From Protula sp. h YS-2021 (Eukaryota; Annelida; Polychaeta; Sabellida; Serpulidae): DNA of 64,000 nt. This document shows positions 8,865 through 18,779 of this stretch, piece after piece (the stretch's first letter is position 1; the number at the start of each line of letters is the position of its first letter). The notes under the pieces are model-generated. The model worked only from the letters and a program-made list of their open reading frames with translations, was not told where the DNA came from and did no database searches. A program made the position numbers and the translations under genes. The stretch lies in contig OX457026.1 of the NCBI GenBank assembly GCA_949752745.1, positions 77,921,756 to 77,985,755 of the forward strand, in the 5' to 3' direction.

Positions 8865-10778
8865 AGGCTAGGCAAATTTTGGCAAGATTGGGCGAAAATT
8901 GGGGCTTCCCGCCGGGTAGTCCGTTGGCTAAAAAATGGCTACTCCCTCCCATTCAAACGGGATCAGAGGGGACACAAAGTTCCCATACCTCTCACCAGTC
9001 AGGCTCCAAAAAATCTTGCCACCTCCTACGTCCAGGGTTCAGAAAAGGATCTGGCTCTGCAAGAGATGCTTTTATCACTACTAAGAAAAGAAGCCATAGA
9101 GGAAATGCCCGAAGCTCAAACAGCTTTCTTCAGCAGGGTTTTCTTAGTTCCCAAAAAATCAGGGGGGTGGAGACTGGTCATAGACCTCTCCACCCTCAAC
9201 GAGTTTCTTCTGACAACGACATTTCAAATGGACACGGCCCAAATCATAAAAGAAAGCCTACAAGCAGGGATGTGGGGTACTTCGATAGATCTATCCGACG
9301 CTTACCTCCATATCCCATTACATCAATCAGCCAAAAAATTTCTAGGCTTCCAAGTGGGCACAAAACGTTTCTGGTTTCGGGCACTTCCCTTCGGCCTCTC
9401 CACAGCCCCATACGTTTTCTCAAAAGTAATGAGAGTTCTGAAAGCGTGGGCTCGTCTAGAAGGCATGCTAGTCTTCCAATATCTGGACGACTGGCTGTTA
9501 GCCCATCGGGACAGGGAGATAGCCCACCGACAGACGGTAAGGTTGGTACGAAAAGCCCTGCAAGTCGGGCTGGTGGTCAATCTACCCAAATCAGAACTCT
9601 CTCCCAAGCAAAACATCATATTTCTCGGGGAGAAATGGGATCTAAAAAATGCCAGAGCATTTCCCACCGAAGAAAGGTGCCTAAAAATTTCTCAAGCCAT
9701 AAATGCAATTCCCATCGGTCGAAAAGTACGTTTGCAGGCAATGGAATCCCTTCTAGGCCTTTTAGTGGCAACCGAAAAGACGGTCCCCCTGGGCCGCCTA
9801 CACTACAGACCCTTCCAAAGACGGGTCAAGATTGCACTAAGGCAAGGAAGGTTCCCACAAGCCAAAACGGAAATTCCCGAGAAGGCACAATCCCTTCTAC
9901 AATGGTGGTGCGATCCCATCGTAATGACCGAGGGTGTCCCTTTTCATTTCCCAGCCCCAGAAATAGAACTTCAAACGGACTCGTCACAAAAAGGTTGGGG
10001 GATACACTGTCAGGGCCAAGTATGGAAAGGGATATGGTCTCCCTCTCTGAACAAACATCATATCAATTGGCTGGAGTTACGGGTAGTCTGGATAGCCCTA
10101 AACAAACTGAACCATCTACTCAGAAACAAATCAGTCCTATTTCTGTTGGACAATTCCACAGCAATAGCATACCTGAACAAACAGGGGGGGACCAGATCCC
10201 TATCACTCTCGAAACTAGCTTTCAAGATCCTATACCGAGCCCGTCAATGTCATATCACCCTCATAGCCCAACATTTGGCGGGAAAACTCAATGTTCTGGC
10301 AGACCTAGCCTCCAGGGAAGGCCAAGTAATCCACACGGAATGGTGCCTAGCACGCTCATCTTTCCGATGGGTAGTAAATCAGTCACCGTGGGGTCCTCCC
10401 ACCCTGGACCTGTTTGCAAACTCCAGAACGACACAACTACCCAAATTTGTCTCTCCCTGCCCAGACCCATCGGCATGGGCTGTAGACGCTCTCAATTGCC
10501 CATGGCCATTACAGGAGGTACTGTACGCCTTCCCACCACAGGCAATCCTACTCCAAGTCCTCCAGAGAATAATCAAATTGAAACCCCGATTTCTGCTCCT
10601 GGTAGCTCCGTGGACACCAGAAGCCCCATGGTTTGCTCTGTTACTTCAATGCTCGGTGGTCAAGTCACTTCCGATCCCATGCCACAAGGGTCTTTTATCC
10701 CAACCACATTGGCAACACTTTCACCCGGCCCCGCACCTACTGAACCTGCATCTATGGTGCCTGGCCAATCCTTCTTGA
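8865..10778 (+). CDS. DIRS ORF2: reverse transcriptase / RNase H
   Basis: Open frame of about 637 codons after an in-frame TGA at 8862-8864; the first ATG is at 9066, but the conserved RT N-terminal region starts well before it (GKFWQDWAKIGA onward). RT motifs are clear: FLVPKKSGGWRLVIDLS, the catalytic FQYLDDWL near residue 205, and PKSEL..FLGE. RNase H follows with ELQTDSSQKGWG, WLELRVVWIAL, LDNSTAIAYLNKQG and a final LADLASR. The last part, starting TLDLFANSRTTQLPKF, matches the region of DIRS pol often described as methyltransferase-like. No independent start is obvious, so expression from the unspliced RNA by recoding or reinitiation is likely. The same frame is also open from 8571 to the TGA. 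Confidence 0.85.
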   Translation, partial: RLGKFWQDWAKIGASRRVVRWLKNGYSLPFKRDQRGHKVPIPLTSQAPKNLATSYVQGSEKDLALQEMLLSLLRKEAIEEMPEAQTAFFSRVFLVPKKSGGWRLVIDLSTLNEFLLTTTFQMDTAQIIKESLQAGMWGTSIDLSDAYLHIPLHQSAKKFLGFQVGTKRFWFRALPFGLSTAPYVFSKVMRVLKAWARLEGMLVFQYLDDWLLAHRDREIAHRQTVRLVRKALQVGLVVNLPKSELSPKQNIIFLGEKWDLKNARAFPTEERCLKISQAINAIPIGRKVRLQAMESLLGLLVATEKTVPLGRLHYRPFQRRVKIALRQGRFPQAKTEIPEKAQSLLQWWCDPIVMTEGVPFHFPAPEIELQTDSSQKGWGIHCQGQVWKGIWSPSLNKHHINWLELRVVWIALNKLNHLLRNKSVLFLLDNSTAIAYLNKQGGTRSLSLSKLAFKILYRARQCHITLIAQHLAGKLNVLADLASREGQVIHTEWCLARSSFRWVVNQSPWGPPTLDLFANSRTTQLPKFVSPCPDPSAWAVDALNCPWPLQEVLYAFPPQAILLQVLQRIIKLKPRFLLLVAPWTPEAPWFALLLQCSVVKSLPIPCHKGLLSQPHWQHFHPAPHLLNLHLWCLANPS

Positions 10779-11836
10779 AGAAAAAAGGATTCTCGGAAAA
10801 GGTAGTGGATAAAATAGTCAATAGCCACAAACAATCCACAACCAAGGTATACAGGGCCCAGTGGAATAAATTTGCCTCATGGTGCAGTAAGTCTAAATTA
10901 GACCCATTCCAAGCGTCCCCACCTGTAGTAGCGGACTTTCTGGACCACTTATTTTCTAACGAACACTTGAAAGTGAGCTCCATTGAGGGATACAGAGCAG
11001 CCATAGGCTCTAAACTCAAAGCTTCCATAGGGTACGACCCAGGGGAAGATTCGGCCCTATCTCAATTAATTAGACATTTTAAAGTCAATTCTCCTCCGAG
11101 TGCGCCCAACATAGCCAAATGGGATCTGGCCTTAGTGCTTCGTTTCCTGCAAAGACCGGATATATTTGGGGAAACCTTGATATCTGCAAAGAATGCAACT
11201 CTAAGGTTTACCTTCCTTTTGGCCTTGGCGTCGGGCAAAAGGAGAAGCGAAATTCACGCGCTAGACAGAGTAGTGAGCAAGGAAAATGGGACCTGGGATA
11301 AGGTTTTCCTCGTGCCCAGGGCAGGCTTTATGGGTAAAACCCACATCAAAACCCACGGGATGGGCACATTTGATCACATAGCACTCCCATCCCTTCCAGA
11401 AGAACAAGTCCCCACGGGACTAATCTCTTTATGTCCTGTGAAAGCATTGCGTCAATACTTAGAGATTTCCGATGCTTATAGGTCTTCTAACCAAAATGCA
11501 CTAATCATCTCCTATATGCCGGGATTTAATAAAGATCTCTCGAAACAAACTATTTCCCGGTACATTAAAGAGATAATTGTCACGGCCTATGAAAAATCTC
11601 AGTCAGACACGTCCCTTCATACAGAGTTAAACATCAAAGCCCATCAAGTCAGGCAAGTGGCTAACTCCCTTAGGGCCATTCACAACGTGTCATTATCAGA
11701 GATACTCAAAACGGGTTGTTGGGCTTCACCTAACGCGTTTATTAAGTACTACCTTAAAGATTTTTCCCAAGACGAAATTTCGGGTATTTATTCTTTAGGT
11801 CCTTTCATTGCAGCGGAAGCAGCAATTAAAACCTAA
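10754..11836 (+). CDS. DIRS ORF3: tyrosine recombinase
   Basis: A 360-residue protein from the first ATG in frame (10754). It should integrate the circular DNA intermediate. An SAM-like N-terminal core-binding domain (STTKVYRAQWNKFASWC) precedes the catalytic domain with the first arginine in LASGKRRSEIHAL (near residue 160), the HxxR box in KAHQVRQVANS (near 298) and the nucleophile in AFIKYYLKDF (near 333). Length fits DIRS recombinases. The same frame has no stop all the way back to 8783, overlapping nearly all of the RT/RNase H frame. The stop TAA (11834-11836) falls just before the pyrimidine tract of the 3' splice site at 11852. Confidence 0.88.
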   Translation: MVPGQSFLKKKGFSEKVVDKIVNSHKQSTTKVYRAQWNKFASWCSKSKLDPFQASPPVVADFLDHLFSNEHLKVSSIEGYRAAIGSKLKASIGYDPGEDSALSQLIRHFKVNSPPSAPNIAKWDLALVLRFLQRPDIFGETLISAKNATLRFTFLLALASGKRRSEIHALDRVVSKENGTWDKVFLVPRAGFMGKTHIKTHGMGTFDHIALPSLPEEQVPTGLISLCPVKALRQYLEISDAYRSSNQNALIISYMPGFNKDLSKQTISRYIKEIIVTAYEKSQSDTSLHTELNIKAHQVRQVANSLRAIHNVSLSEILKTGCWASPNAFIKYYLKDFSQDEISGIYSLGPFIAAEAAIKT

Positions 11837-11852
11837 ATATTTTTGTTTACAG

Positions 11853-11943
11853 GCCCTCTACTCCCAGACCTAAGGGCAAGGGCAAACCGAAGGACCCTTC
11901 ATCCAAAGGCCGTGGTGGATACCATCACAAATTCAAGAAATGA
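11853..11943 (+). CDS. Spliced 3' exon giving Gag a basic tail
   Basis: Directly after the recombinase stop lies a textbook 3' splice site (ttttgtttacag, AG at 11851-11852). The next 91 bases are open to TGA 11941-11943 only in the frame that continues ORF1 when joined to the donor at 8749 (exon end 8748, two bases carried over). The encoded tail is proline-, lysine- and glycine-rich (PRPKGKGKPKDPSSKGRGG, then YHHKFKK). It extends the already basic Gag C terminus, as expected for a nucleic-acid-binding tail. The intron removed is 3.1 kb, the entire pol region. Splice sites and frame are seen; use of the splice is inferred. Confidence 0.7.
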
Positions 11944-12969
11944 TCTGGTTATTTCTCAGCAACCATGAACAAGATCTTTCGTCTTTTTCGAATGTATTTT
12001 GAGATCCAAATGTATGGGTCTGAGGACGTGTTTATGTCCCGTACTGTTTTTATTTTGTGTAAGGTTCCGTCACTGCAGCAGCTCCCCTTCTCATAGAGAC
12101 AGTCATGGTGTTTCGCCTTTTTCTAGACTCCCTCTAGAAAAAAGAAGGGGGGAAGTGACAGGTGTACGGTCTCTCGTCTTATCCGATAGACAAGGTCTTA
12201 CCACCACCTGATCCCATGAGAAGGAGAGCCCATCCGGCAGTGACCATATAGGAGTAGTTAGGGTACCGTTTTCGGGATCTGTACCCATAAGTGCTTGATT
12301 TGCGGATAATCTCAGCATTTTTAGTTTCCTGTGATAAATTTTACACTCTGTGAGTGTAGGAGAATATTTTATCCACGATGTTACGATTTTTAACAGTATT
12401 TCGTTTTATGTCACATTCTGGGCAACACCTTAGTATATGTCCCATGTGTACTTACTCAGGTTCGTTTAGCCAGCATGCATTTAAGGACACAGCTAGAGTT
12501 AATTTCTCCTGTGTCAGTTTTTACTTTTTACATAAATCATTTAGATTTAATGTTTTAGGTTGAACTTTTGCAAGATAATAAAATGTTATTATCACTTAGA
12601 ATTGTACGTTTTAGATGTAACGTAGAGTATCCCAGGTTGGGCTCCATCCAGTGGGAGGCAGGAGGGGGATGGATTGGATACTCAGTCGAGTGGGCTACGT
12701 GGTCACTATGTACAACCCACAACTCTCTATTCGGTTATCTCCAATTTATTTTGTTGGATTTTGTCATCAGTTCGGGAGTGTTCCCCCCCGACCATATCTT
12801 AGAAGAAAATTAAAAGAAGTGGAACTTAATTTGAGCCTTTTTATTCGTCTCAATTTCACTTCGTTAAATGTCCAAGGACATGCGCTCTGACGAGCTTTAC
12901 AGCGTAATTCGCAGATTTACTTTCATGCAATTTTACAGAATGGCAGGCTCCCCTACTCCGGACTTTAGT
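11944..12969 (+). other. DIRS 3' untranslated region
   Basis: No gene. It contains the 16-mer GGGTACCGTTTTCGGG (12261-12276) shared with the 5' leader. Several short open frames (for example 12568-12813) show no recognisable protein. Confidence 0.6.
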
Positions 12970-13085
12970 CCCATATAAAAGTGGAGATAAGCGAATTCAA
13001 AGCTTTTACGAAGTAAAACTATCGTTTTATTTTCGTAAAACGCGCTTTTACGAGTAAAAGCGCAATTCGCGTTCTCCACTTTTAT
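12970..13085 (+). repeat. DIRS internal complementary region (ICR)
   Basis: 12970-13018 is the perfect reverse complement of the left end 5355-5403 (49 bp). 13015-13085 is the perfect reverse complement of the right end 13313-13383 (71 bp). The two arms share AAAA at 13015-13018, which defines the circle junction TTTT. In DIRS elements this region is the template that restores the ends during circle formation. Confidence 0.95.
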
Positions 13086-13144
13086 CCTATCTTCCCTCCC
13101 AGCCAGCCCGCAACAAGCCTGGGTGCGTTGTCACCAATTTTTGG

Positions 13145-13325
13145 GCTTGAAGGGAATGATTGATGTCTTCGAATGACGTAAGTCTTCTCATTCTCGCTTG
13201 CTGATTGGCTGGAGTTGGAGGGAAAACAGGATGGAGAGTAGAGGGACCATTCTATTCACTAGAAAAATTTCATTTCTATTTGCGTGATATTATTATCCAG
13301 AAGGGAACCCATATAAAAGTGGAGA
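13145..13325 (-). repeat. DIRS right inverted terminal repeat
   Basis: Reverse complement of 5386-5566 without mismatch over 181 bp. The outer tail to 13383 is matched by the right half of the ICR. Confidence 0.93.
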
Positions 13326-13403
13326 ACGCGAATTGCGCTTTTACTCGTAAAAGCGCGTTTTACGAAAATAAAACGATAGTTTTGAAGTAAGAAATAGTTT
13401 GGG

Positions 13404-13462
13404 TCCTCAGTGCCACTTCGGGACCCCATTACCACTTGTGGTACTGAAGTCCCGAGCAGACG
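13404..13462. repeat. Inverted copy of the 3536-3605 repeat
   Basis: Contains gtcctcagtgccacttcggg and the palindrome-like ..ccacttgtggtac.. core, the reverse complement of 3536-3605 with a few changes. It is the host repeat into which the DIRS element inserted. Confidence 0.6.
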
Positions 13463-13562
13463 GTGACCCGGCCTCAAACGTCTTGGGGAAGGGGATAACA
13501 GAGTAACAGACCCTCCCCATTTATTTATTTGCACTCTACCCTCCCCCCCCCCCCGAAAAAAG

Positions 13563-13617
13563 CCAAAACACACACACACAAACACACACAGACACACACA
13601 CGCACGCACACACAAAG
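13563..13617. repeat. (CA)n microsatellite
   Basis: Interrupted CA repeats with AA, GA and GC variants. The open frame on the - strand through it is an artefact. Confidence 0.85.
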
Positions 13618-13739
13618 TTCTAGACTTAATTTTCTAGAATTCAGATATATTCTGCAATGAATTTATCAGGGGGAGGGGGGTGGCGGGGGTGCACTCACGT
13701 ACCGAATGGTTACTATGCGTGTCTACATTAGTTTTGAAG

Positions 13740-14480
13740 TTGATAGTTAAAAGAAAAAAAAAAGGATTTTTTTACGGAAAGTAGCGTAAAAATGGCCTGT
13801 GCGTAGGAAATTCACGTATTTCGAAAATGACTTTTCTACGCCTTTAAGGCGTAAAAATTCCATTTCAACTTAAAAAATCGATTTACAAATATATAACTTA
13901 GAACCTGGAGAGTTAAAAGAGAAAAAAGGACTTTTCTACGGATTAGTGGAGTAAAAATGTCGTATGAGTCAGAAATTCATGTCTAGTTTTATTTTTAAAA
14001 TGAGTTTTCTACGCCTCTCTATGCCATTTCAACTTACAGATAGATTTACAAGTATATTAACTTGAAAATGATAGCTCAAAAAGAAAAAAGGACGTTTTTA
14101 CGGATTGATGGCGTAAAAATGCCCTGTGCGTCAGAAATTCATGTCTAGTTTTGTGGTTGAAGGGACTTTTTTACGCCCTTTAAGGCGTAAAAAATGCCCT
14201 TTTCACTTACAGATAGATTTTAATATATCTTGCTTTAAGGCTTGATAGCTAAAAGAAAAAAGGATTTTTTTACGGATTGATGGCGTAAAAATACCCTGTG
14301 CGTCAGAAATTCATGTCTAGTTTTGTGATTCAAATGACTTTTTACGCCCATTAAGGCGTAAAAATTGCCCTTTTAACTTACAGATAGATTTTAATATATC
14401 TTGCCTTAAGGCTTGATAGCTAAAAGAAAAAAGGACTTTTTTACTGATTGATGGCGTAAAAATACCCTGTGAAATGACAG
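13740..14480. repeat. Tandem satellite, unit about 160-175 bp, five copies
   Basis: Units start at agaaaaaagga..ttttacgg near 13750, 13918, 14077, 14252 and 14425. Each holds a ggcgtaaaaat, a gtgcgtcagaaattcatgtc and a palindromic hairpin of the type tttttacgcc(c)tttaaggcgtaaaaa (clear at 14167-14195 and 14339-14365). No coding potential. Confidence 0.75.
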
Positions 14481-15600
14481 GCTGTTTTTACGTAGAAAAG
14501 GCCTTTTCTACGGGCAAGACTGTATATTTCACCTGTGAGCGCATTATTTCAATGATTTCCTCTCCATATACTGTTTTTTTGTTCCTGTTTCCATAGGGAG
14601 ACACAATGTCTAAAGCTGAATTTTATTGATGCAGAGAAAGATTACGCTCCTGAAGCGTAAGTTTTCCCTTTATAGCACCGTAGAAAAGACCTTTTCTATA
14701 CACAGGACAATATTACAGACAATGCGTTGACAGGTAGATTTTACGGGTTTGGCCGTAAAAAAGGCCTTTTCTACGTAAAAACGGATTGTGTTTACGCGCA
14801 GGGAAAACTTATGCAACAGGTGGCACCACTAAGCTAACGCTCGGCACACCTCCTTAGATACAGTCATAGCGGCCTTGAGATGTCTCCCTTGACGCAGAGC
14901 TCGTCTAATTTACGCCTGTGTTCTCTGTTACTTCCAAACAACCGAGAAGAGATTCCATCTTGGCTAAACTTACCTTTGCTCTTGACTTGATGGCTTAGAT
15001 TGCAACTCGGACCATTTCTCGGAGCTCGGTTAGTGAAGTCGAAGGGCACCTTAGAGAGATCGAAAGGGAGAACCGGATACTAGTATTCTTTTGCCTTATC
15101 TGGGAAATACAGGTACTTTTGGCTGAATGGTGCAGTGACACTTGTAGGTAATGCTCATACTCAGGGACTCCTCTACGATCTGGGCTGTTCAATCTGAAAA
15201 TAGGTCACTTGGAGGAATTAGTTTAGGGTACATAGGTATATGACCAAATGCCAGCCCCGTGATTTTTTGGGTACCAGAAAACCCTGCTGAAAATCCTTTT
15301 TTGGTTTTCTGACATCTCCGCTATTGCACTAAATCTTTGATCATGGCTCGCAGGACTTGGTGCATCTCTGAGTCAAGGACGCAACTAGGTTACCTGGAGT
15401 TTAGTCGCAGAAAGGTATTGCTGGGCTGCGATCCCGTGTGTTGCATCTGAAAGGTAGTGCGTCACCTTCTCCCTGCCAAGGTACAACTCTTTTGGAGCAC
15501 ACATCTCTGCCAAGCTGTCCAGAACCTTCAACAACCAAGGACTCTTTGCAGGGTCAGTAGCCCTATGTACTTTCTGATTTAATAACAGTATCTCTTAGGG
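14480..15600. other. Hairpin-rich non-coding stretch
   Basis: 14500-14820 has repeated tttttacgtagaaaaggccttttctacg hairpins related to 2990-3115. 14860-15600 shows no supported gene; it may be a further decayed part of the antisense DIRS relic that is clear after 15640. Confidence 0.4.
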
Positions 15601-15639
15601 ACAAGTCGTTCGCCTGAGAGATACTTTAGTTGGTCGTTA

Positions 15640-16215
15640 CCTGCACTGCTGTGAGGCCTGTAGAAGCGTTTTGCCGCTGCCTTGCCAGACAACCTAGGCT
15701 TCTTCGGAGGGGAAGCACTCGTCTTGTTACTGAACCTAGACCTGTTCTGGCCAGTGGACTGGATAACTCAGCTTCTGCAGACAAGAGTACAGTCGAATGG
15801 CTCTGGCTACGAGGGCTAAATCCAACGACAGCGACCTACTCTTGCTTCACTTTCACCGCTTCTTCAAGGGGAAACAGTTCCTTTCGTCCCAGAATGAATA
15901 CTGACCAATAATGCTGCAGAGAGGCATCGCGTCTCGAGTAAGCCACGGAAGTAGTCAAGAACGTAGCCAAATTGACTACGTCCCTTAACGCCAACGCTAA
16001 GCACTCAAAAACAGTTTAAACGTCATCGAGTTCGCCAGACGCAGATCACCCTGGCGCTTCTTGAGCGCTTAGCGTGTGGTCCTGGAAGGACATGATACTC
16101 AAAGTGTGCCTAGCTCAGCCTTCTATGCACTTTCGCTATTCAACCAAAGGAATGTCCGGGCTATGACGGACCAACGGCACCAAGACTTAATCGGTTGCTC
16201 CAGGGCAAGTCGGCA
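15640..16215 (-). pseudogene. Decayed DIRS Gag fragment (antisense)
   Basis: The + strand here resembles the reverse complement of 8160-8520 of the intact DIRS ORF1. Matching words include gtcaagaacgtagccaaattgactacgtc (the - strand counterpart of the VVKLATFL region), tggtcctggaaggacatgatactc and aaggaatgtccgg. Many indels and stops. It shows that older relatives of the DIRS element are present in both orientations. Confidence 0.6.
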
Positions 16216-16906
16216 AGTCCATTTGTCCCCTTTTTGGCACTACAGATTGGCTTGATTTGAGCTAATATTTTAGTGCAAAAACTGGATAAGTCTACTTGCC
16301 CCCTTATTGGACAAAACATGTGTTTTCATAAGAAAGAAGTGCTTGCCCCCTTCTTGCACCAAACCGACGATACTATTCAACGAATAAATAGGAGAGAATC
16401 ACCTTTTCGCTGAAAGCAGCAAACAACAATTTGCTCTTGTTTAGAAACGTTTGTGCTTGTGTCGCACGCAGTACGAGAAATGGGGCTTGACGCTTGGGTA
16501 CCAACGATTCTGATCGGTCGGTATCTTGGCCAGGACTTCTCGAGTCACTGTGAGAAAATTTTGTCTCCAAATTGCGTGATTCTTAGAGATAAAAGTAGAG
16601 ATAAGCGAATTAGGGACTTTTGCGAAGTAAAATGACGTTTTTGCAATATGTGTTTACCAAAATAAATTTTACCATTACAGCTGTCGCTTGCTAACTGCCA
16701 ACACCGGGGCTGTCTGTGGCTATGTGCACAATAACGCGCGGGATGGGTGTTCCTCCTACCCTGTGCGTGTGTGTGTATTGGGGGTGGCAATTTCTACTTC
16801 ATGGACTACCGCCCAAGTATGGCAAGTTGCAAAATCGATCATGATTGACCGTTTTTAAATTAAATTGATATATTCAATTTTTTATTCTTTCTTGGTATCC
16901 TGTTAG
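16216..16906. other. Non-coding, intronic
   Basis: No gene seen. 16585-16635 carries another copy of the agagataagcgaatt..tttgcgaagtaaaa motif of the DIRS left end, probably a fragment of a related terminus. The final tctttcttggtatcctgttag is the 3' splice site for exon 16907. Confidence 0.4.
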
Positions 16907-17044
16907 AAACAACGGCGATATACCATTGAATTTGTTGAAGGCACAAAGAAAGCTGCAGCAAAAGTAAGGTCAAAGAGGTCAACTCCAGTGCTGACAACAA
17001 GAAAAAATGCAAGCACAGCTCCAACGATTCCCTGTGTTTTTGAG
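16907..17044 (+). CDS. Host gene, internal coding exon (first of three linked)
   Basis: Flanked by a pyrimidine-rich 3' splice site ending gttag (16906) and a consensus donor GTAAGT at 17045. Phase 0 at both ends, 46 codons, no stop. The peptide is basic and Ser/Thr-rich (KQRRYTIEFVEGTKKAAAK, then VRSKRSTPVLTTRKN), as in a disordered linker. Joined to 18530 it continues in frame. Upstream exons are not certain. The family is not recognised. Confidence 0.7.
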
Positions 17045-17264
17045 GTAAGTTTTGCTATGGAGCGTTTAAGTCGAGTTTTCATTCATCTTTCTTGTTTGTC
17101 TTTTCAGCAGAACTGAACCCTGTGCTTTTGATAATCTTTCAACTCTTGAAATTTTATTGGATAATATTTTTGTCATGATAACAAGTTTAAATAATAGGGA
17201 TTGGATAGAATGATACAAATCGAGAAATTAATTAAGCTGAGTCAATCACAAAAGAAAAAATAGA

Positions 17265-18518
17265 TCCAAAAACATTTCTACCCCCATCCAATGTCTACTA
17301 AGAAAGAAAAAATCAAAACACTCATATCTTTTATTATTTTTTCTCTCGATCATTTAGATAGCATCTCCACTGTTTCTATTGTTGTACAATTGTATTTTAC
17401 CACTTACAGTAACTATTTATTCTTGCTGTTTCACTTACCAACTTTTTTCGCGCAGTATTATTAAACGTAACATTGAAAGAACGTCTGCGAACATGCGCTT
17501 TATCGCTAATTTGTAAATCCTCATCTGATTGTTGGATATGTGATTTTGGAACGCAAAAAATTAATTATGTGGGACATAGAATTATACGTGACAATGCAAA
17601 TTCTGCAGTTTATTTTTGGAATAATAAAAACTACGTGTAGAAAATGGTAGAGACTTGGATAAATTGAAAATGATTCGAGAAAGGATTTTCTGATATATTG
17701 ACTGTGCATCACTACCACAGCAATAAAAAGCCTGCTGCAACGTGAATGGCGTGAAATTTTTATTCAACTAAAGCGCCAAAATTTGAGGTTGAGACGTCGA
17801 CCAGAATAAACTGCCGCATTGAATATTTTTGTAATGTGGTTGTGATTGGTTGCGACCACTGAAGAACGTCTAATCGTCTTCTCTAAAACAAATTGGGCAG
17901 ACGTTTTAGGTTGCAAGCAAAACCCACTTCCTCTGACGTCTAATAAACACCTTTGGTGCAACGTTGAATAGACATTGGAAATTTGATGCTGTATAGACGT
18001 CGACTAATCGATGATGCACAGGCGTTGGGGTCACAACCAGACAAAAATCTCGTCGCGTTATCGCTGACTGGAAATGGAAGCCATGACATGTATTGTCGAA
18101 TAATGGACCAGAACGGGGACGTACAATATGGAGTTTCATAGTGTGCAAGTTTCTCCCGCTTATTTAGAAAATAATCAAGACAGTTTACTTCATACATGTC
18201 TTGCGTTACTGTTTGACTAAAGGTTGTGAGGTAACGTTGGCGTAGGGGCGAAAAAACATCTTATCATTGTCACTTTCAAGATGGCGATTCTAGACTATCC
18301 CGACTTCTATACAACATCTCTCTCCGGACGTCCATACAACTCTGGGAAACAAATGTTGTTTCTACGTCCATTAGCAACATATTTACCAATGTTCACTTGC
18401 CATTGGATAAACGACGTCTATTCAACGTCGGCAGGTAGACGTTGGTTCGACTTCCATAATCAATCAAAATCCGATATTGTATGCAATGTCTATCCAACGT
18501 TGATCTAACGTTTTTGGG
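17265..18518. mobile_element. MITE-like element, copy A
   Basis: The ends TCCAAAAACATT (17265) and AACGTTTTTGGG (18507-18518) form an imperfect inverted repeat. The internal part (17440-17760) is homologous to 50940-51260 (shared words include gcaaattctg, aattaaacgt, acgtgtagaaaa, accacagc). The right part is rich in acgtc/gacgt words, as in copies B and C. It fills most of the intron and ends 11 bp before exon 18530. Confidence 0.6.
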
Positions 18519-18529
18519 TTGATTTACAG

Positions 18530-18779
18530 AATGCAAACAGCTCTATGAACCCACCATCACCATTGCTTGAGCCTCCAGAGGTGCCCCAGACTTCTGTCTT
18601 CATGAGAAGTTTTATCAAGTGTAAATATGGTCAAAATGACGTGTGTATCTTCAATCTCAAGCTGGAATTAATGTGTAGCATTGTTGAAGATGTAGGAGAA
18701 ATAAATGACCTTGCTGACGTCAGCAAAACCGAGATAGCTCTGGCAACAAGCAAAGGGATATATTCTGTTAAATGCACTG
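18530..18779 (+). CDS. Host gene, second linked exon
   Basis: 3' splice site ttgatttacag (AG 18528-18529) and donor G|GTAAGG at 18780. It enters in phase 0, matching exon 16907-17044, and leaves in phase 1, matching exon 19333. The peptide begins NANSSMNPPSPLLEPPEVPQ (linker) and then changes to alternating hydrophobic strands (VCIFNLKLELMCSIVEDVGE, IALATSKGIYSV) typical of a beta-propeller blade such as WD40 or NHL. That fold assignment is an inference from pattern, not a family match. Confidence 0.75.

Larger units (their letters stand above)
5355..13383 (+). mobile_element. Complete DIRS-like tyrosine-recombinase retrotransposon
   Basis: DIRS elements copy through RNA and integrate a circular DNA with a tyrosine recombinase. 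All hallmarks are visible: a 181-bp perfect inverted repeat (5386-5566 against 13145-13325); an internal complementary region whose two halves are perfect reverse complements of the left end (5355-5403) and right end (13313-13383), meeting at a shared TTTT; and ORFs for a Gag-like protein, RT/RNase H and a tyrosine recombinase. No target duplication is seen beyond TTTT. The paralogous sequence at about 5170-5240 reads straight through the insertion point (left flank agca, TTTT, right flank gaag), showing the empty-site arrangement. Perfect inverted repeats and long ORFs suggest a young copy. Exact ends are ambiguous by up to 4 bp because of TTTT. Confidence 0.92.

Noticed and set aside
15630..15911. 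93-codon + strand open frame
   Set aside because: Antisense of a decayed DIRS Gag fragment.
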